Of a DNA stretch of 50,227 bases, positions 9,029 through 17,653 are shown piece by piece (the first letter of the stretch is position 1; the number at the start of each line of letters is the position of its first letter). Source of the stretch: an uncultured Prevotellaceae bacterium (GTDB taxonomy: Bacteria; Bacteroidota; Bacteroidia; Bacteroidales; Muribaculaceae); contig CALGGO010000072.1 in the NCBI GenBank assembly GCA_937916085.1, positions 1-50,227 of the forward strand, read 5' to 3'. The position numbers and the translations under genes are program-made. The notes below the pieces were generated by a model, which was given only the letters and a program-made list of their open reading frames with translations, was not told where the DNA came from and searched no databases.

Positions 9029-10559
9029 TAATAATGAATCGGTAGAAGTCGTTTCCTAGTGCGAAGACCATAAGGAGCACAATGAAGTAGAAGCCTATCC
9101 TCAGGCAGATGTCCATAGTCTTCTCGCTGGGCTTCCAGCCGGTGAGCATCTCAATGAGCAGGAAGAGGACATAGCCGCCATCGAGGATGGGGATGGGCAG
9201 AATGTTCATAAACGCCAGGATGATCGACAGATAGGCAGTGATGAACCAGAAGAAATACCAGTTGATCTCGCCGCCAAACATGCTGCCTATAGCACCAAAG
9301 CTGCCCAAGCTCTTCACGCCCTCTTTAGAGAACACATACTTAAACATGGTGATGTAATCAACCAGCAGGTTCCAGCCTTTTTGGAATCCCATCTTTACCG
9401 ATGGCAAGAAGCCATAATCCACATATTTGACCTCAAAAATCTCGTCGGCAGGCGTCACGCCTATGCCTATCTTTCCACCATCGCTGATTGCCACATTGGC
9501 GCTGTCGATTTTTCCGTCACGCTCATAAGCAATCACTGCCGTGGTGTTTTTGTTCTTTTCAAGCTCACTGATGAACTCTCTATAGTCGGGGGTCTTCACA
9601 CCATTGATACTCAACATTTTGTCTCCAGCCTTAAGACCTGCCTTGTCGGCCCCGTCGCCATTCTGGATGCTCTTGATGACCATAGGCACCATGTAGTCCA
9701 TAAAGAGCTGAGGCTTGTCCTTCTTCTGCTCTGCCTCAGCCTCCTTGTTAGCCTCCAGCAGATAGCCATCAGGGATATTGATAGTGACAGTGTCCTTGTG
9801 GTCGCGCAGCACCTTCACGTGCTTTGCCTCGAGCAGAGCCTGCAGGTTGCCCACCGGCAGCTCTTTGCCGTCGGCGCTGAGTGGTATGTCGCCGTCACGG
9901 AAACCTATCTTCTCGGCACACGGGCTGAAAATCATGCCCTCGGTGGCATTCTCGTAGGGGATGTATTTGTCGCCATAGTGGAAAGTCATTCCGCCAAAGA
10001 TGATACAAGCCGCCAAGAAATTGAACAGCACACCGCCAATCATCACGAGCAATCGCTGCCATGCGGGCCTAGAGCGGAACTCCCACGCCTTGGGCTTCGC
10101 GCTCAGCTCCTTGGCGCTGGTGGTCTCATCGACCATGCCCGCGATAGAGCAGTATCCTCCCAGCGGCACCCAGCCCAAGCCATAAATGGTGTCACGCCAA
10201 GTGGATTTCTCGTTCTCCGCGTCCTCGGCGACCAGCTCAGCAACTGGCTCGGCAACGCCTTCGGTATCCTGTTCGGCAGTTTCCTCGGCAGCTTTCTCGT
10301 CGGCTTTCTCCTTTTCGTCATCGGGATTTTTCACAAAGAATCCCAGCTTGTGGTTCTTAGGGTCCCATCTCACGAGAGAGAATTTGGGGTTGAAGAACAG
10401 GTAAAACTTATCTACCCGCATCTTGAACAGCCGTGCAAAAGAGTAATGCCCGAGCTCATGCACGAAGACGAGCAGACTAAGTGATAATATTAACTGTAAG
10501 GCATTTATCCAAAAAGACGCTGAACCAAAAGTTTCTACTAAATTGTTAAAGATATTCAT
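9024..10559 (-). CDS. rseP: RIP metalloprotease RseP (site-2 protease)
   Basis: A 511-residue inner-membrane zinc protease that cuts membrane-bound anti-sigma factors and leftover signal peptides. The zinc motif HELGH is at residues 34-38 in the first membrane helix. A PDZ-like domain follows in the periplasmic part (IQNGDGADKAGLKAGDKMLSI is typical), and the third zinc ligand region NILPIPILDGGY lies near residue 460. An acidic, Ala/Glu-rich stretch (about residues 80-115) is inserted before the WRDTIYGLGWVPLGGY segment; length variation here is common in the phylum. It lies 123 bases after dxr, an arrangement seen in many bacteria, although the spacer is filled with repeats. Confidence 0.95.
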   Translation of the reverse strand: MNIFNNLVETFGSASFWINALQLILSLSLLVFVHELGHYSFARLFKMRVDKFYLFFNPKFSLVRWDPKNHKLGFFVKNPDDEKEKADEKAAEETAEQDTEGVAEPVAELVAEDAENEKSTWRDTIYGLGWVPLGGYCSIAGMVDETTSAKELSAKPKAWEFRSRPAWQRLLVMIGGVLFNFLAACIIFGGMTFHYGDKYIPYENATEGMIFSPCAEKIGFRDGDIPLSADGKELPVGNLQALLEAKHVKVLRDHKDTVTINIPDGYLLEANKEAEAEQKKDKPQLFMDYMVPMVIKSIQNGDGADKAGLKAGDKMLSINGVKTPDYREFISELEKNKNTTAVIAYERDGKIDSANVAISDGGKIGIGVTPADEIFEVKYVDYGFLPSVKMGFQKGWNLLVDYITMFKYVFSKEGVKSLGSFGAIGSMFGGEINWYFFWFITAYLSIILAFMNILPIPILDGGYVLFLLIEMLTGWKPSEKTMDICLRIGFYFIVLLMVFALGNDFYRFIIK

Positions 10560-10565
10560 TATTTT

Positions 10566-10683
10566 GTCAGTTATCAGTTTTGAGTTGTCAGTTGGCTAGA
10601 CGTTCTAGATTTTCTAGATTTTCTAGATTATCTAGACGATTGCACATTATGAATTATGAATTATGAATTATGAATTGTGCATT
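10566..10683. repeat. Composite spacer array: CAGTT words, CTAG array, TTATGAA heptamers
   Basis: From left to right: loose GTCAGTT/ATCAGTT words, CTAGATTTT units (10594-10637) and TTATGAA heptamers (about 10648-10680) ending at the dxr stop codon. It fills the whole spacer between rseP and dxr. Confidence 0.8.
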
Positions 10684-11836
10684 AAATCAAGTTTTCGGCG
10701 TAGCGGCGGGCTTCGGCGTTGGTGGCGATGTAGTCGTCGTGGGTGGGAGAGGCGATGAACGGCGCCCAAGCCATTGTCTTCTCTATAGTGTTGTAAATGT
10801 CGTTAAAGCCTATCTTGTCGGCGAGGAAGGCGGCGACGGCGATCTCGTTGGCGGCGTTCATCACGCACGGCACGTTGCCGCCACGACGGGCAGCCTCGTA
10901 GGCGGTGCCCAGCAGCGGGAACTTCTCAAAATCGGGCTGCTCGAAGGTTAGCGAGGCATAGTCGGCGACGGTCATGCGTCGCTCATCGGTCGCCAGGCGT
11001 CCCGGCAATCCCAGCGCGTAGCGTATGGGCAGGTGCATATCGGGCAGCCCCAGCTGCGCCTTCACCGAGCCATCGACAAACTCCACCATCGAGTGGACAA
11101 TCGACTGCGGATGCACCACAATCTCGATGTTGTCCTGCGAGATGCCGTAGAGCCACTTCGCCTCTATCATCTCGAAGCCCTTGTTCATCATTGTGGCGCT
11201 GTCGATGGTGATTTTCGCGCCCATCGCCCAGTTGGGATGCCGCAATGCGTCGTCTTTGGTCACAGTGGCAAGCTGCTCGCGCGGCATGGTGCGGAACGGT
11301 CCTCCAGAGGCTGTGAGGATGAGTTTCGACACATTATTCATGTCCTCGCCCACTAGGCACTGGTAGAACGCTCCATGCTCGCTGTCAACGGGATAGAGCA
11401 CCGAGTCAGAGTTTTTGAGAAGCTCGTTGATTAGCTCGCCAGCCACCACGAGGGTCTCTTTGTTGGCAAGGGCAATCTTCTTGCCTGCCTTGATGGCGGC
11501 GATGGTCGATGCCAAGCCGCTGTAGCCCACCATGGCAGTCACCACGGTGTCAACCTCGGGCTGCGCCACCAGCTCCGACACCACGCTGTCGCCAGTGTGA
11601 ACCGCGATGCTGGTGCCATCAAGAGCCTGCGCCACCTTGTCGTAGAGGTCACCGCTGGCAATCACCACATTACGGGGCTTGAAACGCATAGCCTGCTCTA
11701 TGAGCAAGTCGGCGCTGCGGTTCGCCACCAGCAAATCGACCTCAAACAGATGCGGGTACTCGGCGACGATGTCGAGCGTCTGCCTCCCTATCGAGCCAGT
11801 GCTTCCTAAAACGGCTATTTTACGTCTTTGTTCCAC
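10682..11836 (-). CDS. dxr: 1-deoxy-D-xylulose 5-phosphate reductoisomerase
   Basis: Second enzyme of the non-mevalonate (MEP) isoprenoid pathway: converts DXP to 2-C-methyl-D-erythritol 4-phosphate with NADPH. The N-terminal nucleotide-binding loop GSTGSIG and the segments ANKETLV, PVDSEH and SASGGPF-like TASGGPFR (metal and substrate binding) are all present, as is MNKGFEMIEA. No ATG is available: the frame is open from TTG at 11851, and a GTG at 11836 gives the usual 384-residue length with the normal distance to GSTGSIG, so I prefer GTG. A heptamer array begins immediately upstream. ispF, a later enzyme of the same pathway, is at 23409-23885. Confidence 0.95.
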   Translation of the reverse strand: MEQRRKIAVLGSTGSIGRQTLDIVAEYPHLFEVDLLVANRSADLLIEQAMRFKPRNVVIASGDLYDKVAQALDGTSIAVHTGDSVVSELVAQPEVDTVVTAMVGYSGLASTIAAIKAGKKIALANKETLVVAGELINELLKNSDSVLYPVDSEHGAFYQCLVGEDMNNVSKLILTASGGPFRTMPREQLATVTKDDALRHPNWAMGAKITIDSATMMNKGFEMIEAKWLYGISQDNIEIVVHPQSIVHSMVEFVDGSVKAQLGLPDMHLPIRYALGLPGRLATDERRMTVADYASLTFEQPDFEKFPLLGTAYEAARRGGNVPCVMNAANEIAVAAFLADKIGFNDIYNTIEKTMAWAPFIASPTHDDYIATNAEARRYAENLI

Positions 11837-11850
11837 AGAGATAGTTAACA

Positions 11851-12036
11851 AGCAATTAAGCTTTAAGCTGTAAGCTTTAAGCTGTAAGCATTAAGCTGTA
11901 AGCATTAAGCTGTAAGCATTAAGCTGTAAGCATTAAGCTGTAAGCAATGAGCTTTAAGCATTGAGCATTAAGCTTTAAGCATTGAGCTGTAAGCATTAAG
12001 CTGTAAGCAATGAGCATTAAGCATTGTGCATTTTAC
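11851..12036. repeat. Heptamer array TTAAGCT/GTAAGCA
   Basis: About 25 units of TTAAGCT, GTAAGCA, TTAAGCA, ATGAGCA and related 7-mers fill the whole gap between dxr and the upstream secreted-protein gene. It starts where a normal dxr start codon would be expected and ends at the stop codon (TAA then AATGCACAATGC) of the SUMF gene. Confidence 0.9.
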
Positions 12037-12971
12037 ATAGCAAGGCGGAAGCCTATGTCATCATCGCCAAAGCCTGAAGGAGCTTTGAAACGCTTGGCGT
12101 TACGGCATTTCTTAGCCGAGCTGCACCAGCTGCCACCACGCATCACTTTCTCGCCACCAGTTTCGGGTCCAGTGGGGTTAACTTGTGATTCAGAGCTATA
12201 ATCAGCATACCAGTCGCTGCACCACTCCCACACGTTACCGCTCATGTCGTAGAGACCAAGCTCATTGCAGACCTTGGTAGCCACAGCGTGAGACATTTCA
12301 TTGGAGTTGGCGTCATACCATGCCACGTCATCGATGGTGTTGCCACCGGCATAGAGACAGCCCTTGTTCTTGTTGCCGCCACGAGCAGCAAATTCCCACT
12401 CGGCCTCGGTAGGCAAGCGGAAGTTTTGACCTGTCAGTTGGTTCAATTTTGAAATAAAGAGATTGCACATCTCCCAGCTGACATACTCAACCGGATTTTT
12501 ATCGCCCGCATGACCACTGTAGTTGTAACCCATCACAGCCTGCCACAACTCCTGTGTAACCTCGGTCTGTGCGATGGCAAATGAGCTAACTGTCACTTCG
12601 TGAGCGGGGTACTCATTGTCGCTGGCTTCAGCATCATCCACATCGGCACCCATAGTGAAAGTGCCGCCTTCCACATCCACCATCACAAATGTTACGCCAT
12701 TAACGGTATATTCAGTGATGTAGCTTGGCAAGCCGTTGAGCAGCACATCATAAAGCGCAGTGACATCGGCTGCGGTAATGTTGCCGTCACCGTTCACGTC
12801 GTAGGCGCTTTCGGGATAAGTTGTATCGTTATCAAGCAGTTTATTATAAACCGCAGTAACATCGGCAGCTGTAACCTCACCATCTCCGGTCACGTCCCAT
12901 TTGTTTGCCGACATAGGCAATGCAAGCATCAACATCGCTCCCATTGCAAGTAAAAATTTCTTTGTCTTCAT
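12033..12971 (-). CDS. Secreted dockerin-like / formylglycine-generating-enzyme-like (SUMF1) protein
   Basis: 312 residues: signal peptide (about 1-22, ending PMSA), then two dockerin-type calcium-binding repeats (DVTGDGEVTAADV at about 27 and DVNGDGNITAADV at about 63), then an FGE-sulfatase/SUMF1 domain (from about residue 100; GGTFTMG, EYPAHEV, RLPTEAEWEFAARGG, GNVWEWCSDWY, RGGSWC, GFRLAM). SUMF1-type domains include formylglycine-generating enzymes and many carbohydrate- or protein-binding relatives. A catalytic role is not shown, so I call only the fold. The dockerin repeats resemble those in the secreted protein at 38364-39125. The gene has its own strong promoter (13016-13046). Confidence 0.85.
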   Translation of the reverse strand: MKTKKFLLAMGAMLMLALPMSANKWDVTGDGEVTAADVTAVYNKLLDNDTTYPESAYDVNGDGNITAADVTALYDVLLNGLPSYITEYTVNGVTFVMVDVEGGTFTMGADVDDAEASDNEYPAHEVTVSSFAIAQTEVTQELWQAVMGYNYSGHAGDKNPVEYVSWEMCNLFISKLNQLTGQNFRLPTEAEWEFAARGGNKNKGCLYAGGNTIDDVAWYDANSNEMSHAVATKVCNELGLYDMSGNVWEWCSDWYADYSSESQVNPTGPETGGEKVMRGGSWCSSAKKCRNAKRFKAPSGFGDDDIGFRLAM

Positions 12972-13015
12972 TGTGTTATTATGTTTAATTATTTTTAGTC
13001 AAGACAAATAAAGCA

Positions 13016-13046
13016 CAAAGGTATTACAAATCGTGTAAACCGCAAA
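13016..13046 (-). promoter_or_regulatory. Bacteroidetes-type promoter of the dockerin/SUMF gene
   Basis: Minus strand TTTG (13046-13043), 19-bp spacer, TACCTTTG (13023-13016). The same -7 octamer precedes the dockerin/FISUMP gene (39159-39166). Confidence 0.65.
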
Positions 13047-13050
13047 ATTT

Positions 13051-13971
13051 TCAGTCTATTTTCTTACACAGGCAGGCTGCAGTGCGTGCTGCGAGGCGAG
13101 CATTGTTGAGCACGAGCTGGATGTTTGCATCCAAGCTGTTGCCGCCAGTGATGTCTTTGATTTCGGCAAGCAGGAAGGGGGTTGTCGCCTTGCCCTTAAT
13201 GCCGAGTTCCACGCTCTTTGCCACTGCGCGGTCGATGGCAGCGTTGATGTAATCGGGGTCGAGGGAATATTCCTCGGGAATGGGATTGGTGACGAGCATG
13301 CCGCCCGCAAGACCCATCTCCAGCTTGGCGCGGAAGGCAGCGGCGAGTTCTTCGGGAGTGTCGATGCGGTAATCCACCTTGAAGCCGCTGCGGCGAGTAT
13401 AGAAGGCTGGCAGTTCTTCTGTGCCATAGCCTATCACCGGCACGCCCTTGGTCTCAAGGTATTCGAGCGTGAGCCCTAGGTCGAGAATCGACTTCGCCCC
13501 GGCGCAAATCACCATCACGGGAGTCTGCGCCAGCTCTTCAAGGTCGGCGCTGATGTCCATAGTGGTCTCTGCCCCGCGATGCACGCCGCCAATGCCGCCA
13601 GTGGCAAACACCTTTATGCCCGCCATAGCAGCGATTATCATGGTTGTGGTAACCGTGGTAGCTCCATCCTCTCCACGCGCGATGAGCACCGGCAGGTCGC
13701 GGCGCGACGCCTTAGTCACCGCCTGCCCTTTCTTGCCTAGATATTCTATCTCCTCGGGCGTGCAACCGGCTTTCAGTTTGCCTCCAATGATGGCTATAGT
13801 CGCCGGCACCGCGCCGTTGTCGCGTATGGTCTGCTCCACCCTTAGCGCCGTCTCCACATTCTGCGGATAAGGCATTCCGTGAGAGATTATTGTTGACTCG
13901 AGCGCCACTACCGGCCGTCCAGCCTCAAGCGCTTCTTTAACTTCTTGGGAGATTGAGAGATATTTGTTCAT
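13051..13971 (-). CDS. psuG: Pseudouridine-5'-phosphate glycosidase
   Basis: 306 residues, full family length. PsuG splits pseudouridine 5'-phosphate into uracil and ribose 5-phosphate, cutting the C-C glycosidic bond. Visible family signatures are ALESTIISHGMPYP (Glu25), the metal-binding HRGAETTMDIS (Asp139) and ICAGAKSILD, whose Lys160 is the residue expected to form the Schiff base. It lies 47 bases downstream of psuK on the same strand, and together they form the standard two-step pseudouridine breakdown path, probably as one transcript. No dedicated transporter is adjacent. Confidence 0.95.
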   Translation of the reverse strand: MNKYLSISQEVKEALEAGRPVVALESTIISHGMPYPQNVETALRVEQTIRDNGAVPATIAIIGGKLKAGCTPEEIEYLGKKGQAVTKASRRDLPVLIARGEDGATTVTTTMIIAAMAGIKVFATGGIGGVHRGAETTMDISADLEELAQTPVMVICAGAKSILDLGLTLEYLETKGVPVIGYGTEELPAFYTRRSGFKVDYRIDTPEELAAAFRAKLEMGLAGGMLVTNPIPEEYSLDPDYINAAIDRAVAKSVELGIKGKATTPFLLAEIKDITGGNSLDANIQLVLNNARLAARTAACLCKKID

Positions 13972-13987
13972 TTTATTGCTGTTTTTG

Positions 13988-14014
13988 TATGTCGCGATGG
14001 CATCGCTACATACG
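13988..14014. repeat. Inverted repeat between psuG and psuK
   Basis: GTATGT-c-GCGATG-g-CATCGC-t-ACATAC is a nearly perfect 27-nt palindrome in the 47-base spacer. It may act as an RNA hairpin between the two genes or be another member of the scattered hairpin population. Confidence 0.5.
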
Positions 14015-14018
14015 AGAC

Positions 14019-14906
14019 TTAATTATTTAGTTGATTTATTTTGGGGTTTACAGCTTTGGTGGATTGCAGGGCAAGGGCGGCGGCTTTGATGCCGAGGGCA
14101 CAGGCGTCTTGCATTGTTGCGCCATCCATTTCGGCATGAACCACCCCTGCCATGAACGCGTCGCCAGCACCAGTGGCGTTGACCACCGTCACAGCTTGCG
14201 ACGGCATTGCCACGCTATGCTCTCCATCGCTGCAATACACGCCTCGCGCGCCCATAGTGATGTAGATACTACTCACGCCTTGCTCGATGAACCAACGCGC
14301 CATAGCCTCCACGTCGCCTTTTATGCCCGATAGCGCCACCGCTTCGGCTTGATTTACCTTGATGATGAGCGGAGCAGAGCGTTTTTTGCCCAAAAGCGGC
14401 TTTATCTTCATCGCCTTGGCTGCCGAGGTGGCATCTATATATAAAGGTTTAGCGCAATGCTCCACGAGATATTGCAGTACCGCTTCACTCACGTTACAGT
14501 CGGCAACCACAGCATTGCTGGCGTTGATACTATCGATGTGAGTCGCCACCATCTCGGGAGTGAGGTGCGACATCAGCTCCATGTCGGCAGCGCCCGCCTG
14601 CATCTCGCCGTTGTGGTCGTTCACGCAGATGAAGTAGTTGCTCCTAGCTCCCGCCACCTCAAGGATGGGGTCGATGGTCATGCCCACCCGGCGGCAGTCG
14701 TCACGCAAAGTGAGGGCGATGCTGTCGTCGCCAAACACAGTGAACAGCCTCACCTGCTCGCCCATCAGGCATAGGTTGTGGGCGATGTTGCGCCCCACTC
14801 CGCCAAAGCCTATCTCCACTCGGCTGGGATTGGAGTCACACGGCACATATCTCCCCAGCGGGGAGGCGGTTATATCAACATTGGCGGCGCCTATTACAGT
14901 TATCAT
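14019..14906 (-). CDS. psuK: PfkB-family carbohydrate kinase, probable pseudouridine kinase
   Basis: 295 residues. The N-terminal PfkB glycine signature (FGGVGRNIAHNL, about residues 34-45) and the C-terminal NATGAGDAF signature with catalytic Asp near residue 249 are both present. The family phosphorylates ribose-like sugars and nucleosides. The substrate is assigned as pseudouridine because psuG follows immediately (47-base gap); by sequence alone ribokinase or another nucleoside kinase would be possible. Confidence 0.87.
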   Translation of the reverse strand: MITVIGAANVDITASPLGRYVPCDSNPSRVEIGFGGVGRNIAHNLCLMGEQVRLFTVFGDDSIALTLRDDCRRVGMTIDPILEVAGARSNYFICVNDHNGEMQAGAADMELMSHLTPEMVATHIDSINASNAVVADCNVSEAVLQYLVEHCAKPLYIDATSAAKAMKIKPLLGKKRSAPLIIKVNQAEAVALSGIKGDVEAMARWFIEQGVSSIYITMGARGVYCSDGEHSVAMPSQAVTVVNATGAGDAFMAGVVHAEMDGATMQDACALGIKAAALALQSTKAVNPKINQLNN

Positions 14907-14908
14907 GT

Positions 14909-15052
14909 TCGTTTATCGTTATTCGTTTATCGTTGGTCGTTTATAGAAGACAGTGATGAGATTAAGGGCAAGTCATTATGCATTGTGCATTGTGCATTGT
15001 GCATTATGCATTGTGCATTGTGCATTGTGCATTGTGCATTATGCATTGTGAT
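14909..15052. repeat. Heptamer arrays CGTTTAT then TGCATTG
   Basis: Two arrays: CGTTTAT/CGTTATT units beside the psuK start (14909-14945) and a TGCATTG/TGCATTA array (14976-15052, about ten units). The right part, 15004-15052, is read as protein: it encodes the last 13 residues of the COG2509 flavoprotein. Confidence 0.9.
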
Positions 15053-16599
15053 AATGCTTCGGCGCAGCGTTCTCCGTCGATGGCGCTCGACACGATGCCG
15101 CCGGCATAACCCGCTCCCTCACCGCAGGGATAAAGACCTTTCACGTCGATGTGATGCAGCAGCTCGCTGTCGCGGGTGATGCGCAGAGGCGACGAGGTGC
15201 GAGTCTCCACGCCAATGACTATCGCCTCGTTAGTCAAGAAACCTTTTGCCTGACGGCCCCAGAGTTTGAACGCTTTTGTCAATCGGTGACTTATGAACTG
15301 CGGTAGCCACTGGTCAAGGCGCGAAGGCTGGAGACCTGCGGCAAACGAAGAAGGAGGTATCAACTTCGAAGGCTTGCCCTGAACGAAGTCGAGCATACGC
15401 TGAGCTCCGGCGCACTGGCTGTTGCCCGCCATCTGGAAACAGCGTTGCTCGAGTGCCTCCTGAAAGCGCATCACTCGTAGGATGCCGTGCTGATGGAAGC
15501 GCTTGGGCACATCGTCGGGACGCACCTCTACCACCATGCCGCTGTTGGCCCAATAGGTGCCGCGCGTACTTGGCGACATGCCGTTCACCACCAGTTGTCC
15601 CGGCTCGCTAGCCGCCGGCACCACGATGCCGCCAGGGCACATACAGAAGGAATAGACTCCACGGTCATCAATCTGTGTGACAAAGCTGTACTCCGCCGCT
15701 GGCAGATAGTCGCCACGGCCGCCTGAGCGGTGATATTGTATCTGGTCGATGAGGTGCTGCGGATGCTCCAGGCGCACGCCCACGGCGATGCCCTTCTCCT
15801 CCATGAAGATATTGGCATCATAAAGCATCTGATACACGTCGCGTGCCGAGTGGCCAGTGGCAAGGATGACAGGACCGTCAAACTCCTCGCCTGTGGCGCA
15901 CTTCACGCCAGTGACCTCGTTATTGTCATTGATTTTCAATTCGGTGACACGAGTGTTGAAATGCACCTCTCCCCCATTGTCGAGGATGGTGTTGCGCATA
16001 TTCTCGATGATGCCCGGCAACTTGTCGCTGCCTATGTGGGGATGAGCGTCGATGAGGATGTCCTCGCTCGCGCCATGCTGGTGGAAGATGCCCAGGATGC
16101 GCTCCACCGAGCCGCGTTTCTTGCTGCGGGTGTAGAGCTTGCCGTCGCTGTAGGCTCCCGCCCCACCCTCTCCAAAGCAGTAGTTGCTGTCGGGGTTCAC
16201 GATGCCGTTACGCGAGATTGCCGCCACGTCGAGACGTCGGTCTTTCACGTTCTTGCCACGCTCTAGTACGATGGGCTTCACGCCGAGTTCTATGAGTCGC
16301 AGGGCGGCAAAGAGTCCGCCAGGTCCCGCACCCACCACAACGGCTTGGCGGTCGCCTTTCACACGTCGATACACAATGGGCGGCACCAAGTGGTCGTTAC
16401 CCATTGGCTCATCGATATAGGCACGCACCTTGAGGTTTACCATCACCTTCTCTTTGCGGGCGTCGATAGAGCGCTTGATGATGCGCACACCACGCAGCCG
16501 CCTGCGCATAATGCCCTCTTGCTTTGCCACCACCTCCTCCACGGCATCAGGAAAATGCGCCGTGCGAGGATCTAACCGCAGTTGTATCTCTTTTATCAT
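15004..16599 (-). CDS. FAD-dependent dehydrogenase, COG2509 family
   Basis: 531 residues from the ATG at 16599; the frame is also open to a TTG at 16617, which I consider less likely. An N-terminal RNA-binding-like region (about 1-80) precedes the FAD-binding Rossmann motif VVVGAGPGGLFAAL. NPDSNYCFGEGGAGAYSDGKL, YPCGEGAGYAGGI and SSAIDG are typical of this COG2509 group, often annotated as NAD(FAD)-utilising dehydrogenases; the substrate is unknown. The last 13 residues (CIMHNAQCTMHNA) are encoded by the TGCATTG heptamer array and are not expected in the family. The natural end is probably at the ERCAEAL region. Confidence 0.85.
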   Translation of the reverse strand: MIKEIQLRLDPRTAHFPDAVEEVVAKQEGIMRRRLRGVRIIKRSIDARKEKVMVNLKVRAYIDEPMGNDHLVPPIVYRRVKGDRQAVVVGAGPGGLFAALRLIELGVKPIVLERGKNVKDRRLDVAAISRNGIVNPDSNYCFGEGGAGAYSDGKLYTRSKKRGSVERILGIFHQHGASEDILIDAHPHIGSDKLPGIIENMRNTILDNGGEVHFNTRVTELKINDNNEVTGVKCATGEEFDGPVILATGHSARDVYQMLYDANIFMEEKGIAVGVRLEHPQHLIDQIQYHRSGGRGDYLPAAEYSFVTQIDDRGVYSFCMCPGGIVVPAASEPGQLVVNGMSPSTRGTYWANSGMVVEVRPDDVPKRFHQHGILRVMRFQEALEQRCFQMAGNSQCAGAQRMLDFVQGKPSKLIPPSSFAAGLQPSRLDQWLPQFISHRLTKAFKLWGRQAKGFLTNEAIVIGVETRTSSPLRITRDSELLHHIDVKGLYPCGEGAGYAGGIVSSAIDGERCAEALSQCIMHNAQCTMHNA

Positions 16600-16715
16600 A
16601 AACGATTGCTTTTTCAACTCGCAAAGTTAGTGAATAGTTTTCACTTTAGCAAAGAAAATCGCCGCAGCAATGAGAAACCAAAGCTGTGGCGATAATATAT
16701 CATTTTCTCAACACA

Positions 16716-17441
16716 TCATTCACGGCTGCCTAAGAATCGCAGCAGGTACAGGAAGAGGTTGATGAAGTCGAGATAAAGCGACAAAGCACCAATAGTGGCA
16801 AGTTTGCCAGCGTTGAGATCATCGGTCTCTTGCGCCATTTCCTTAATTTTCTGGGTATCCCAAGCGGTGAGACCTATGAAGATAATCACACCGGCAAAGC
16901 TGATAATCCAGTCCATTGTACTGTTTGCCCAGAATATATTTACTACCGAACAGATTATCAACCCTATGAGTGCCATCACCAAGAATGAGCCAAGTTTTGT
17001 CAAGTCTCTCTTAGTGGTGTAGCCATAAATTGACATCGCCAAGAACACTCCCGACGTCACAAAGAATGTGAGGGCTATCGACGAAGATGTGTAAACGAAG
17101 AATATAGGCGACAGCGTTATACCATTAAGAATAGCATAGGCATAAAACAATGCCGTTGCCACTGCGGGTTTCAACTTGTTTATTGCCAATGAGAGCACAA
17201 ACACCAGTCCGAGTTCAACAATGACAAGAGGCAAAAGAAGACCACTCAATTTCATCAGGATTGCGGGATTCTGCCACAAGTAGAACGACACAAGCGCTGT
17301 CACGAGCAATCCAAGGGTCATTTTCACATACACCTTGCGCATCACTTGCGTCATGTAGGTGCTCAGTGACCATTCGCTCTGATAAGGTGCTGCCTGAGTA
17401 GCATTAGCCTGCGGCAGCGGGGGAAGATTGTTGTAATTCAT
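16716..17441 (-). CDS. Bax inhibitor-1 / YccA family membrane protein
   Basis: 241 residues with about seven hydrophobic membrane segments and a short Pro/Gln-rich N-terminus. The C-terminal LYLDFINLFLYLLRFLG is characteristic of the BI-1/YccA (UPF0005) family. E. coli members interact with the FtsH protease or act as ion-leak proteins; the role here is unknown. It stands alone, with repeat arrays upstream. Confidence 0.9.
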   Translation of the reverse strand: MNYNNLPPLPQANATQAAPYQSEWSLSTYMTQVMRKVYVKMTLGLLVTALVSFYLWQNPAILMKLSGLLLPLVIVELGLVFVLSLAINKLKPAVATALFYAYAILNGITLSPIFFVYTSSSIALTFFVTSGVFLAMSIYGYTTKRDLTKLGSFLVMALIGLIICSVVNIFWANSTMDWIISFAGVIIFIGLTAWDTQKIKEMAQETDDLNAGKLATIGALSLYLDFINLFLYLLRFLGSRE

Positions 17442-17443
17442 AT

Positions 17444-17527
17444 TTGTTTATCGTTTATCGTTTTTCGTTATTCGTTTATCGGGGATTGTTTTTCGGGGAT
17501 CGGGGATCGTTATTCGTTTATCGTTTA
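17444..17527. repeat. Heptamer array CGTTTAT / CGGGGAT
   Basis: Units CGTTTAT, CGTTTTT, CGTTATT and CGGGGAT directly upstream of the BI-1 gene start. The CGTTTAT word is shared with 14909-14945 and about 25358-25385. Confidence 0.85.
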
Positions 17528-17609
17528 TTGAAGATTGTGGTGAAAATAATTGCATCGCACACTCTATAAACACTAGCAAAAACCATGCCAAATTATTATC
17601 ATCCGTTTT

Positions 17610-17652
17610 TCCTAGCTACTCCTAGCTATTCCTAGCCACTCCTAGCCTAGCA
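17610..17652. repeat. CCTAG decamer array at the argS stop codon
   Basis: Period-10 units TCCTAGCTAC, TCCTAGCTAT and TCCTAGCCAC. On the minus strand the argS stop codon TAG opens the array. The same unit family sits at the glpB stop codon (23960-24017). Confidence 0.85.
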
Positions 17653-17653
17653 G

